Of a stretch of 64,000 nt of DNA, positions 32,910-41,172 are shown piece by piece. Source of the stretch: Nocardiopsis sp. NRRL B-16309 (GTDB taxonomy: Bacteria > Actinomycetota > Actinomycetes > Streptosporangiales > Streptosporangiaceae). The notes under the pieces are model-generated. The model searched no databases. It saw only the letters and a list, made by a program, of their open reading frames with translations, and was not told the origin of the DNA. Both the position numbers and the translations under genes were made by a program. The stretch is from positions 264,045 through 328,044 of the forward strand of contig NZ_LGEC01000065.1 in the NCBI RefSeq assembly GCF_001279585.1, given 5' to 3'. Every line of letters starts with the position of its first letter. The first letter of the stretch is position 1.

Positions 32910-33407
32910 GTCGTTCTCCCGATGGTGCGGTGGTCTTCCTTGGTGGATGTTAAGGGCGCTGACCAGCTGGACCAGCTCGACAGCACGAGGCGGCGCGGCT
33001 TCTACCCCGAGGGGGAGCGGGGCACTCCGCGCCGGGTCACCCCTTGTTCATCTGTCGATGTCCGTGCGCGGAACTCGATGGCACACGGGTTCCATCGCAA
33101 TCCTCCCAATCTCAACAACACCGGGACGCTTCGGGACGCTACCGCCTCACGCCCGTGCTGGCCAGCGGTGCGCTGAGACAGGAATCACCCAATCGTGCGG
33201 ACAAGGTAGGACCGATCCCCGCAATCCGTCCGATGTCCACCTTCGGTCCATTCCCTCGCAATGACAAGTCCCAGTCGAGTTAACCCGATCGTTCGCGGTC
33301 CGTGATCCCGGACACCGCTCCACCTGCGACGGCCCTCGCGCGGACCGGAGCGCGGGCCGGTCGGGGTGAGCGACGCCACTCCGCGGAACAGGATCTAGAG
33401 TGCGGTC
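32910..33407. other. gene-free stretch with PHO-box-like site and a leaderless promoter
   Basis: This stretch separates the DUF47 gene (minus) from the sterol-carrier gene (plus). It contains the PHO-box-like pair (33035-33056), a short direct repeat CGGGACGCTT/CGGGACGCTA near 33121-33140, and at its right end a -10 box TAGAGT (33396-33401) six bases before the next ATG. No coding frame looks real. Confidence 0.45.
33035..33056 (+). promoter_or_regulatory. PHO-box-like direct repeats
   Basis: GGTCACCCCTT followed directly by GTTCATCTGTC: two 11-bp units fitting the PhoP consensus core [G/T]TCA. The repeats point rightward while the DUF47 gene they probably control is transcribed leftward, so the orientation makes this less certain than the pst box. 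Confidence 0.55.
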
Positions 33408-33965
33408 ATGCCCTCCCGTCAGCCGCCACCGCCCGAGGACCGCCCCGCGGCGGAGCGGGCCTCCACCAGCGGGCGCCTCCGGCGCGGTACGCCCTCGGCG
33501 ATGACCGCGAGCGCGGTGCGCCGGCTGCGCGCCGCCCTGGACGAGCAGCTCGACGCGCTCGGCGAACCGCCCTTCGGCGGCGGCGACGAGGAGGCCGCCG
33601 CCGCCTGCGCCCTGGCGGTCCTGCGCTCGCCCGAACCCCTGCGGCCCGCGGTCAAGGCCGCCGTGCGCGCCACCCTGGCCGTCCTCGCCGACCGGGCGCC
33701 CGGCAACAGCCTGGAGGTCCGCGTCCCGCCCTACGGAGCCGTCCAGGCGGTCGAGGGCCCCCGGCACACGCGGGGGACGCCGCCCGGCGTCGTGGAGACC
33801 GACCCGGTGACCTGGCTTCGGCTGGCGACCGGCCTGACCACCTGGGACGACGCCCTCGCCGAGCACCGCGTCCAGGCGAGCGGAGCCCGCTCCGACCTGT
33901 CCGGACACCTCCCTTTGTGGTCGGATCATCCCCCGGGTGGTCCCGACTCGGGGACCAGGCACTAA
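33408..33965 (+). CDS. sterol carrier family protein (SCP-like)
   Basis: A 185-residue protein matching the bacterial sterol-carrier-like proteins encoded immediately upstream of purF in streptomycetes. Features are an N-terminal helical part (TASAVRRLRAALDEQLDALG, then AACALAVLRS) and the C-terminal SCP-type strand region (NSLEVRVPPYGAVQAVEG, ETDPVTWLRLATGLTTWDDA). Ligand unknown. The -10 box TAGAGT ends six bases before the ATG, predicting a leaderless mRNA. Its TAA stop lies inside the promoter of purF. Confidence 0.8.
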   Translation: MPSRQPPPPEDRPAAERASTSGRLRRGTPSAMTASAVRRLRAALDEQLDALGEPPFGGGDEEAAAACALAVLRSPEPLRPAVKAAVRATLAVLADRAPGNSLEVRVPPYGAVQAVEGPRHTRGTPPGVVETDPVTWLRLATGLTTWDDALAEHRVQASGARSDLSGHLPLWSDHPPGGPDSGTRH

Positions 33966-33977
33966 GCTGTGGGTGTG
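33963..33977 (+). promoter_or_regulatory. leaderless promoter -10 box of purF
   Basis: TAAGCT (33963-33968), six bases, then GTG at 33975. The -10 overlaps the stop codon of the upstream gene. This spacing decides the purF start in favour of the second GTG. Confidence 0.6.
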
Positions 33978-35465
33978 TCGTACTCCGACGGCCGGCTCTC
34001 CATGGACCACGATCCGCTCGAACGCGGCCCGCAGGACGCCTGCGGTGTATTCGGGGTCTGGGCTCCCGGCGAAGAAGTCAGCAAGCTCACCTACTTCGGC
34101 CTCTACGCGCTGCAACACCGCGGTCAGGAATCCGCGGGCATCGCACTGAGCGACGGGGAACGGATCGTCGTCTACAAGGACATGGGACTCGTCTCCCAGG
34201 TCTTCAACGAGGCGACCCTGGACTCCCTGCGCGGCGACCTCGCGATCGGCCACTGCCGCTATTCCACGACCGGCTCGCCGGTCTGGGAGAACGCGCAGCC
34301 CACCTTCTACTCCGCGCGGGAGGGGGGCCTGGCGCTCGGCCACAACGGGAACCTCATCAACACTCCCGAACTGGCCGCCATGCTGCCGGACTCGCGCAGA
34401 GGCGCCACCACGGACACCGAGGTGCTCACCAACCTGCTGGCGGACTACGCCAACGGCGAGGGACGCACCATGGAGCAGGCGGCCCGCGAGCTGCTGCCCA
34501 AGGTCCAGGGGGCCTTCTCCCTGGTGTTCATGGACGAGCACACCCTCTACGCCGCGCGCGACCCGCAGGGCATCCGCCCGTTCGTGCTCGGCCGCCTGGG
34601 CGAGACGTCCGGCGCCGGAGGCTGGGTGGTCGCCAGCGAGACCGCCGCCCTGGACATCGTGGGCGCGACCATGGTCCGCGAGATCGAGCCGGGCGAGCTG
34701 CTCACCATCGACGAGCGCGGCGTGCGCTCCCAGCGCTTCGCCCCCGCCCAGCGCAAGGGCTGCCTGTTCGAGTACGTCTACCTGGCACGCCCCGACACCA
34801 CCATCGCCGGGCGCAACGTCAACTCCACCCGGGTGGAGGTCGGCCGACGGCTGGCCAAGCAGCACCCGGTGGAGGCCGACCTGGTCATCCCCGTCCCCGA
34901 GTCCGGCACGCCCGCCGCGGTCGGCTACGCGGAGGCCAGCGGCATCCCGTTCGCCCAGGGCCTGGTGAAGAACTCCTACGTCGGACGCACCTTCATCCAG
35001 CCCAGCCAGACCCTGCGCCAGCTGGGCATCCGGCTCAAGCTGAACCCGCTGCGCGAGGTCATCCAGGGCCGCCGCCTGGTGGTCGTGGACGACTCCATCG
35101 TGCGCGGCAACACCCAGCGCGCCCTGGTGCGGATGCTGCGCGACGCGGGGGCCGCCGAGGTGCACGTGCGCATCTCCAGCCCGCCCGTCCTGTGGCCGTG
35201 CTACTACGGCATCGACTTCGCCACCCGGGCCGAGCTCATCGCGGCGAACCTGTCCGTGGACGAGATCGCCGCGTCGGTGAACGCCGACTCCCTGGCCTAC
35301 GTCGACCTGGACGAGCTCATCGCCGCCTCCGAGGTGCCCAAGAACGAGCTCTGCCGGGCCTGCTTCGACGGCGTCTACCCGATCGAGGTCGACGCCGACT
35401 CCCGCGGCAAGTTCCTGCTGGAGAAGTCCTGCGGCACACCCGGGGCGAAGCTGGCCACCAAGTAA
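33975..35465 (+). CDS. purF: amidophosphoribosyltransferase
   Basis: About 496 residues; transfers the glutamine amide to PRPP in the first committed step of purine synthesis. The N-terminal nucleophile is Cys23 in PQDACGVFGVW, exposed after removal of a 22-residue propeptide. YFGLYALQHRGQESAG and GHCRYSTTGSPVWENAQPTF mark the glutaminase domain; VVVDDSIVRGNTQRALVRML is the PRPP site. Cysteines in RKGCLFEYVY and ELCRACFDGVYP fit the iron-sulfur ligands of the Bacillus-type enzyme. Start GTG 33975 chosen from the leaderless promoter; GTG 33969 is possible. Followed 119 bases later by purM. Confidence 0.96.
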   Translation: MSYSDGRLSMDHDPLERGPQDACGVFGVWAPGEEVSKLTYFGLYALQHRGQESAGIALSDGERIVVYKDMGLVSQVFNEATLDSLRGDLAIGHCRYSTTGSPVWENAQPTFYSAREGGLALGHNGNLINTPELAAMLPDSRRGATTDTEVLTNLLADYANGEGRTMEQAARELLPKVQGAFSLVFMDEHTLYAARDPQGIRPFVLGRLGETSGAGGWVVASETAALDIVGATMVREIEPGELLTIDERGVRSQRFAPAQRKGCLFEYVYLARPDTTIAGRNVNSTRVEVGRRLAKQHPVEADLVIPVPESGTPAAVGYAEASGIPFAQGLVKNSYVGRTFIQPSQTLRQLGIRLKLNPLREVIQGRRLVVVDDSIVRGNTQRALVRMLRDAGAAEVHVRISSPPVLWPCYYGIDFATRAELIAANLSVDEIAASVNADSLAYVDLDELIAASEVPKNELCRACFDGVYPIEVDADSRGKFLLEKSCGTPGAKLATK

Positions 35466-35584
35466 CGAGCCGTGCGGCGGCAGCGGCGCCCGGCGCCGGT
35501 CCGCCGCGTCCGGGCTCCGGCGTGCCCTGGGAGGGGAGCACCGGGCCCGCACCACCACCCGAACACAGCACGAGGAGAACTCGC

Positions 35585-36649
35585 GTGGCAGCCGACAGCA
35601 CAGGGGCGACGGGCGCGTACGCGGCCGCGGGCGTCGACATCGCCGCCGGTGAGCGCGCCGTCGACTTGATGAAGCGCCATGTCGCGCGGACCCGACGGCC
35701 CGAGCAGGTCACCGACGCCAGCGGCTTCGCCGGCCTGTTCCGCCTGGACACGGCCAAGTACAAGGACCCCGTCCTGGCGACCTCCACCGACGGCGTGGGC
35801 ACCAAGGTGCTGCTCGCCCAGGCGATGGACCGGCACGACACCATCGGCATCGACCTGGTGGGGATGGTCGTCGACGACCTCGTCGTCAGCGGGGCCGAGC
35901 CGCTGTTCATGACCGACTACGTGGCCTGCGGGTCCGTGGTCCCCGAGCGGATCGCCGAGATCGTCGGCGGGATCGCGGAGGGCTGCGCCCAGGCCGGCTG
36001 CGCGCTGATCGGCGGGGAGACCGCCGAGCACCCGGGCGCCATGGAGCCGCACGAGTACGACCTGGCGGGCGCGGGCACCGGTGTGGTCGAGGGCGACGCC
36101 ATCCTGGGGCCGGACCGGGTGCGCGAGGGCGACGCGGTGATCGCGATGGCCTCGTCGGGACCGCACTCCAACGGCTACTCGCTGATCCGCCACATCGTGG
36201 ACCGGTCCGGGCTCGACCTGCGATCGCACGTCCCCGAGCTGGACGGAGTACTCGGAGAGGTCCTGCTCACACCGACCCGCGTGTACGCCAAGGACTGCGT
36301 GGCCCTCACCGCGCAGGTGGAGGTGCACGCCTACTCGCACGTGACGGGCGGCGGCCTGGCCGCGAACCTGTCGCGTTCCCTGCCCGACGGGCTGGACGCG
36401 CGGCTGGACCGCTCGACCTGGACGCCGGCGCCCGTGTTCGGCTACCTCGCCGAGCAGGGGGACGTGGCCCGCGAGGACATGGAGGCCACCTTCAACATGG
36501 GTGTGGGCATGGTGGCGATCGTCGCGGCTGACGACGCCGAGCGCGCTCTGGCGGTGCTCGCCGAACGCGGCTGCACGGCGTGGCGGCTCGGGGACGTGGT
36601 GCCCGGTACCGGCCGGGCGCACCTGACCGGCGACCACCCCGACGCGTGA
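35585..36649 (+). CDS. purM: phosphoribosylformylglycinamidine cyclo-ligase (AIR synthetase)
   Basis: A 354-residue ATP-dependent enzyme that closes the imidazole ring of purines (FGAM to AIR). Family motifs are YKDPVLATSTDGVGTKVLLA, TIGIDLVGMVVDDLVVSGAE, GCALIGGETAEHPG, MASSGPHSNGYSLIRHIV and THVTGGGLAANLSRSLP-like sequence near 260. GTG start with GAGGAG eight bases upstream. It is in the same direction as purF and is probably cotranscribed. A large bidirectional terminator follows. Confidence 0.95.
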   Translation: MAADSTGATGAYAAAGVDIAAGERAVDLMKRHVARTRRPEQVTDASGFAGLFRLDTAKYKDPVLATSTDGVGTKVLLAQAMDRHDTIGIDLVGMVVDDLVVSGAEPLFMTDYVACGSVVPERIAEIVGGIAEGCAQAGCALIGGETAEHPGAMEPHEYDLAGAGTGVVEGDAILGPDRVREGDAVIAMASSGPHSNGYSLIRHIVDRSGLDLRSHVPELDGVLGEVLLTPTRVYAKDCVALTAQVEVHAYSHVTGGGLAANLSRSLPDGLDARLDRSTWTPAPVFGYLAEQGDVAREDMEATFNMGVGMVAIVAADDAERALAVLAERGCTAWRLGDVVPGTGRAHLTGDHPDA

Positions 36650-36823
36650 CAGGACCCGCGCCGCACCGGAGCCGCCCGCAGGGGGCGGGCCTCTCCCACG
36701 GCTTCCCCTCGGGGGCGGTCGTGGACGGCGGAGTCACGGCACCGGAGACGTCCGCCAAGGGTGCCCCGGCCCACCGCGGAGCGACCCCCGGGCGGTGGCG
36801 GGTGGTGACGGGCGGACGCGGAT

Positions 36824-36863
36824 ATAGCCGGTGCGAACCACGAGTGTGGTTCGCACCGGCTAT
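36824..36863. terminator. bidirectional terminator between purM and DUF3073
   Basis: Perfect 18-bp inverted repeat (36824-36841 and 36846-36863) around the loop GAGT, one of the longest perfect stems in the window. It lies between the convergent purM and DUF3073 genes and can end both transcripts. Apart from it, 36650-36957 shows nothing coding. Confidence 0.85.
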
Positions 36864-36957
36864 GTCCACCTGTCCGCCGCTGCCTCGGTTGAGCCAGCGA
36901 ATGTCACAGGTCAGCGGTTATTGTCCGAGCGACCTGAAAGTACCCGACCGACGACGC

Positions 36958-37185
36958 CTACTTGTCGGAGTCCGAGTACTTGTCGGCTAGATCCGCGTAA
37001 CGGTCGACCAGATCGTCCTGAGGATCCGCATAGGAGTCGTCCGGACCCGACGGCCCGGAGGGAGACCCCTCGTCCTCAGCGACACCCAGCTCCGACCGCA
37101 GCCGATCAAGGTCGGTCCCGCCGGAGCTGTACTTGAGCTTCCGGGCGACCTTCTGCTGCTTGGCCTTGGCTCGGCCGCGCCCCAT
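36958..37185 (-). CDS. DUF3073 family protein
   Basis: A 75-residue protein of the DUF3073 family, widespread in actinobacteria. It starts with the conserved block MGRGRAKAKQQKVARKLKYS, followed by GGTDLDRLRSELG and an acidic, repetitive tail (VDRYADLADKYSDSDK). The highly basic start and acidic end suggest a nucleic-acid- or ribosome-associated small protein, but no function is known. It is convergent with purM. Confidence 0.88.
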   Translation of the reverse strand: MGRGRAKAKQQKVARKLKYSSGGTDLDRLRSELGVAEDEGSPSGPSGPDDSYADPQDDLVDRYADLADKYSDSDK

Positions 37186-37436
37186 TGGCTCGACCCCCTC
37201 AACGATTGGGTTCCGACGAACCCCAGATCACTTACTAACCCGCACTATCGGGCTGACGGCCGTCAAACGCGACTGACGACAGGCGCCAGCTTACGTACAC
37301 GTACAACCGTACCTGGTCGGGCCCCGCCGTGCCTACGCCACCCGGGTGTGACGGGTGTGGTCCGCGACCGATCCCCGTACGAGGCAGGGGGAATTCGGTG
37401 GGTGCCACACACCACGATATGTGCCACGATGCGATC

Positions 37437-38270
37437 GTGCTGCCCTACACCGCCTACCTTCGCGTCTACCAGCCGATCGACACGTTCCCGGTACGCGACC
37501 GTCGGTACTGGGAGGAGTACTCCATGTCCTCGGAGCGGCCGCGGAGGATCAACGCGCTGTCCGCCGAGCACACCGCGAGCCTGCACAGACTCATCGTGAC
37601 CCCGCCCGTGGTCGCCCCGGAGCAGGAGAGCGGGGACGCCTACCTGCGCCGGGTCAACGAGCGCCTGTACGTGTGCCCGTGGCAGACCAGGCTGCGCTCC
37701 TGGCGGGCCTTCACCGAGTTCACCAGCGCCACGCCGGTGTCGGTCGGCGAGGCCTTCGTCCCCGTCGTTGAGGCGGAACGGGTGGAGCGCGACTACGAGG
37801 AGTGGAAGGGGGCGGGCGGCCAGGTGCGCCCGGGCATCCTGTCGAGCAACTGGACCATCCCGGTGGCCTGGTTCGTGCCCTTCGAGGAGCGCGAGCGGTG
37901 CCTGGTGCTGTCGGCCGGCTCCACCCGGACGCTGCTGTACCTGACGCGGACCTCCATGGCCAGGCGGCGCCTGGAGCACACGGTGGCGGTGCTGCGCGAG
38001 CACCTGGGCGCGCACGCGGTGTCGGCCTCGACCGAGCAGCTGGTCGACTGGCTGTCGCTGACCGCGCACCCGAACTCGCTGCTGGAGCTGGACTACGGCG
38101 GGCTCCCCCACCTTCTCAGTGACGAGCACCTCAGTGACGACCACTCCGTGGGCGAGGTCTCGGCGGCCGTGGAGGCGCTGGCCAAGGGCGACACCGAGAC
38201 CGTCACGACGCTGCGCCGGCGCATCACGCGGCGCTGGAGGTCGGTGCGCGCCCTGGAGCACGCCAACTGA
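37437..38270 (+). CDS. conserved actinobacterial protein of unknown function
   Basis: About 277 residues from GTG 37437, the start that gives the conserved beginning LPYTAYLRVYQPIDTFP; an in-frame ATG at 37419 is possible. A sequence CACGAT ends six bases before the GTG. Other conserved-looking blocks are VNERLYVCPWQTRLRSWRAF and SSNWTIPVAWFVPFEERER. It occurs near bldC in streptomycetes too, from memory. No enzymatic motif, signal peptide or membrane segment is visible; it is probably cytoplasmic. Confidence 0.7.
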   Translation: MLPYTAYLRVYQPIDTFPVRDRRYWEEYSMSSERPRRINALSAEHTASLHRLIVTPPVVAPEQESGDAYLRRVNERLYVCPWQTRLRSWRAFTEFTSATPVSVGEAFVPVVEAERVERDYEEWKGAGGQVRPGILSSNWTIPVAWFVPFEERERCLVLSAGSTRTLLYLTRTSMARRRLEHTVAVLREHLGAHAVSASTEQLVDWLSLTAHPNSLLELDYGGLPHLLSDEHLSDDHSVGEVSAAVEALAKGDTETVTTLRRRITRRWRSVRALEHAN

Positions 38271-38977
38271 GGGTCATGGGTTGCCCAGGATTTCGCGGAC
38301 ACCACGGGGGCGGCTGTCGAGGAAAATCCACGCGGCCGGGGGTGCGCCACGCCGTGTCCCAACCTGGTACACCAGGTTTCTTCGGGTTCGTCGCCGGACT
38401 TTCCGCACGTGACAACGGTGCGAGTCCGGACGCGTGCGGTGGACGACATCAAGCAGCGTGAAACTGGGCATAACGCCCGATAGGGATCAGCTTAGACTGT
38501 AGTCGACCGATCACGTACCGCACTCTGCGTCACCACGAAAACCCTTGCCACGCCGGGGATCCGCGTGGCTCCGCCCGCCACCCGGGACCGGCGGGACCCC
38601 CGCCCGCCATCCCGCCCCTCCTCCGCCCACACCACGTCCGACCAGGGGTGCCACCGCCGACGCCCGCCCTCGGGGGAGGGGTTTCGGTCAAGCTCACGTA
38701 GCACTTCGGACTCTCCGCATCGAGAAAAACGAGGCCGGAGAACGAAGTTTTGACCGAATACGCCACATGCCACTAAACGTGTCGCTAGAATCACTTAGCG
38801 TGACGCGGCCACGGGCGGCTTTCTTTGGCCTCCCACGTGCAAAGTTGCTTGGAGTGGTCGCACAATCACCTCGGGTGATGCCAATATAGACCTAGAGGAA
38901 ATATTGGACATCCGGGTCAAGTGCCAGGATGAAGGCTCAAGGATCGGCACACAGATCCAGGAGGAGAGGCCGTACAC
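38271..38977. other. long regulatory region upstream of bldC
   Basis: About 700 bases with no convincing gene and lower GC than the surroundings (especially 38690-38930). It contains a 5-bp inverted repeat CGCTA-N8-TAGCG near 38784 and the stronger CCAATAT/ATATTGG pair listed separately. The extent suggests a heavily regulated bldC promoter with a long leader. Confidence 0.5.
38881..38907. promoter_or_regulatory. AT-rich inverted repeat upstream of bldC
   Basis: CCAATAT (38881-38887) and ATATTGG (38901-38907) form a perfect 7-bp inverted repeat with a 13-base spacer, about 70 bases before the bldC ATG. It is a plausible operator for a dimeric regulator; BldC itself binds AT-rich repeats cooperatively, so autoregulation is conceivable. 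Confidence 0.45.
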
Positions 38978-39181
38978 ATGTCAACTCGCACGCCCGAGGC
39001 GGAGCCCCTGTTGACCCCCGCCGAGGTTGCCACCATGTTCCGCGTGGACCCCAAGACCGTGACACGCTGGGCCAAGGCGGGCAAGCTGACCTCGATCCGC
39101 ACCTTGGGCGGACACCGTCGCTACCGCGAGACTGAGGTCCGCGCCCTGCTGGCCGGAATCCCCAGCCAGCGTACGGAGTGA
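38978..39181 (+). CDS. bldC: developmental regulator BldC
   Basis: A 67-residue single-domain MerR-like DNA-binding protein (LLTPAEVATMFRVDPKTVTR, then WAKAGKLTSIRTLGGHRRYR), nearly identical to streptomycete BldC. It binds head-to-tail along direct repeats and holds back sporulation genes to keep vegetative growth going. GAGGAG lies upstream of the ATG. It is followed by a strong terminator at 39303-39335. Confidence 0.97.
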   Translation: MSTRTPEAEPLLTPAEVATMFRVDPKTVTRWAKAGKLTSIRTLGGHRRYRETEVRALLAGIPSQRTE

Positions 39182-39302
39182 TCTCCCCGGTCTGTGCCGA
39201 TTCCGGGGGGAACGGCCGGACGTACTCCGGCTGAGGTATCGAAGTACGGGCGGCGCGAGGCCGGGCGGAGAGGCCCGGGTGAGAGTCGGCCGGAGCAGTG
39301 CG

Positions 39303-39335
39303 AGGGCGGGTCTTCCGAGAACGAAGACCCGCCCT
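39303..39335 (+). terminator. bldC terminator
   Basis: Perfect 13-bp stem AGGGCGGGTCTTC / GAAGACCCGCCCT with a 7-base loop, 120 bases after the bldC stop. The rest of 39182-39493 holds only this and the next terminator. Confidence 0.75.
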
Positions 39336-39390
39336 GTGCGTTCACTCCCGGTCACCGTCCGATCGACGGAGCGCACACGCGACCCCCGGT

Positions 39391-39427
39391 GACGCGGGCC
39401 CGGTCCCACAGGGGCCGGGCCCGCGTC
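39391..39427 (-). terminator. terminator after the LATTG surface-protein gene
   Basis: GACGCGGGCCCGG pairs with CCGGGCCCGCGTC, extended by GGGCC/CCC with one bulge, giving a very GC-rich stem. It lies about 65 bases beyond the stop of the minus-strand surface-protein gene. Confidence 0.65.
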
Positions 39428-39493
39428 CATGCTCCGGGCCCGTGTGCCTGCGAGCCCCACGCCCTCCGCCGCACGACGAGGTGCGACGTTCAG

Positions 39494-40834
39494 CTAGTCC
39501 TCGATCTGGTCGTCCAGGGCGGTGGTGCGCTTGCGGGCGAGGAAGGTCGCGGCCGCGCCGCCGCCGACCGCCACCACGGCCGCGGTCACCAGGGCCGCCA
39601 GCGAGCTTCCGGTCGTCGCGAGCCGGCCGTCGGTCGCGGCCGGTGCGGAGGTCGGGGTCGGGGTCGGGTCGTCGTCCCGGTCCGTGGGGTCGGGCGTTCC
39701 CACGGCGTCCCCGAAGGTGGAGCCCAGTGCCCAGGCGTCGGCGAAGTCCACGCTGAGCACGTCCTCCTCGTCCTCGCCGACCTGGATCCACACGGTCAGC
39801 GCGGTGCGTACGCCCTGACCGGCCCAGTCCTCGTCGTCATCGTCGAAGGCCGCCTCCGTGGCCGCGAACCGTACGCTGACGGGCACGGTCCGCAGGACCT
39901 CGCCCTCCTCGTCCAGGACCTCCAGGGTGTCGTCCACGGCGACGCCCTCGTCGTCCACGGGCCCCACCGGGGCCCCGAACGCCGTCAGGTCGCCGTGCTG
40001 GAGCGAGGCCTCCGTCGTACCGTCGAAATCGGCCGCGGCGGCGCCGGTCACGTCGGAGAGCGTGAACTCGACCGTGTTGTCGGTCCCGGACATGGTCCGG
40101 GAGTCGTCCTCGTCCAGCACGACGACGTCCTCGTCGTCGGTGCTCCGGGCGCCGGTTCCGTCGTCGCCCGCGGCGCCGGCCTCCTCGCTCGGGGAGGAGC
40201 CGGGCGGGGCCGACTCCGCGGAGGGCGCGGAGGAGGGTTCCCGCAGGGTCTCGTCCTCCGGGACCTCGGGCTCCGGTCCGCTCTCCTCGGCGATGACGGG
40301 GCCGTCGGCGTCGCCACCGGTCCCGTCATCGGTGCCGGGGGCGGTCTCACGCCCGGGCCCGGTGTCGGTCTCGGCCTCGCTCTCGGGCCCCGAGGCCGTG
40401 ACCGGCGGGGAGCTCTCCCGCGGGGTGGGGCTCGCGGACGGCCGCGCCGCGCCGTCCGGGAGGTCGAGCAGGCCGAGGTCAGCGAGATCGTGCACGCCGA
40501 GCCGGACGGTCGCCGTGTCCACCGTCGACCGGGCGCTCGCGCCGTCGCCGTCGACAGCGGTGCTGCTCCGGCCGCGGACGTCGGCGTAGTCGGCCAGCGG
40601 CCCGAAGAGGTCCTCGGCCGGGATGTTCTCCTCGGTGTCCCCGCCGAAGCCGATGACGGTGGAGTAGCCGGTGACCAGGTCGCCGTCGGCGACCCAGGCC
40701 TGGGCGTGGCCCCACACCAGCGGGGTCGCGGACGCGGTCGCGGGCGCCGCGGACACGGCGCCGAGCGCGCCCAGGGCCACGAACAGGGCGCCTCCGGAGA
40801 GGAGGCGGCGGGCGGACAGTCTGTGGGGGGTCAC
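39494..40834 (-). CDS. secreted surface protein with LATTG sortase signal
   Basis: About 446 residues from GTG 40834 (AGGAG seven bases upstream). Signal peptide 1-32 (RLSARRLLSGGALFVALGAL ending near ASA). A beta-rich extracellular part is split by a long acidic Ser/Pro/Glu linker (about 115-225). A second domain (about 230-345) is rich in Asp and Thr and has DALTVWIQVGEDEEDVLSV-like strands. The C terminus carries LATTG, a hydrophobic helix and a basic tail (ARKRTT), the sorting signal of a class E/F-type sortase. It is a paralogue of the next gene. Confidence 0.75.
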   Translation of the reverse strand: MTPHRLSARRLLSGGALFVALGALGAVSAAPATASATPLVWGHAQAWVADGDLVTGYSTVIGFGGDTEENIPAEDLFGPLADYADVRGRSSTAVDGDGASARSTVDTATVRLGVHDLADLGLLDLPDGAARPSASPTPRESSPPVTASGPESEAETDTGPGRETAPGTDDGTGGDADGPVIAEESGPEPEVPEDETLREPSSAPSAESAPPGSSPSEEAGAAGDDGTGARSTDDEDVVVLDEDDSRTMSGTDNTVEFTLSDVTGAAAADFDGTTEASLQHGDLTAFGAPVGPVDDEGVAVDDTLEVLDEEGEVLRTVPVSVRFAATEAAFDDDDEDWAGQGVRTALTVWIQVGEDEEDVLSVDFADAWALGSTFGDAVGTPDPTDRDDDPTPTPTSAPAATDGRLATTGSSLAALVTAAVVAVGGGAAATFLARKRTTALDDQIED

Positions 40835-41172
40835 CACTTCGCTCCTGTTGCGTCTGGGGGATGGCCCGGTCGGCGTGTTCCCGCCGTGCGCGGTGGCCGC
40901 GGGACGGGAGGGTTCTCCTCCCGGCGCGGCCGTCCGGACCGTCGGGGTACCGAAGCGCCCCACGGCGAGCCTAGTCCGTGGGCCACCGCGCGGGAAGCGG
41001 TCCGTTCGGGGTCCTCGGACCGGGATCCCGCGTCTACTAGGGCCTAACGCGGCCCCCACCCCCGGGAGTTCCGGGTCCCGCCCGCGGAGACGGAAAAGGT
41101 CCCCGGACGCGAAGAGGCCCCGGGGAACACGTCCCCGGGGCCGCGTCAGGCCGTCAGGCCCTCAGCTCGGAC
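40835..41172. other. region between the two surface-protein genes
   Basis: It holds the terminator of the upstream gene (41117-41141) and the promoter of the downstream gene. A GC-rich stretch of about 200 bases between them has no plausible gene; I could not fix a -10/-35 pair. Confidence 0.35.
41117..41141 (-). terminator. terminator after the LPQTG surface-protein gene
   Basis: GCCCCGGGGA and TCCCCGGGGC form a perfect 10-bp stem with a 5-base loop, about 30 bases beyond the stop codon at 41173. Confidence 0.75.

Noticed and set aside
38492..38794. Minus-strand gene divergent from bldC
   Set aside because: Frames are Arg-rich and lack a ribosome site; the region has promoter-like AT content. 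No recognisable sequence.
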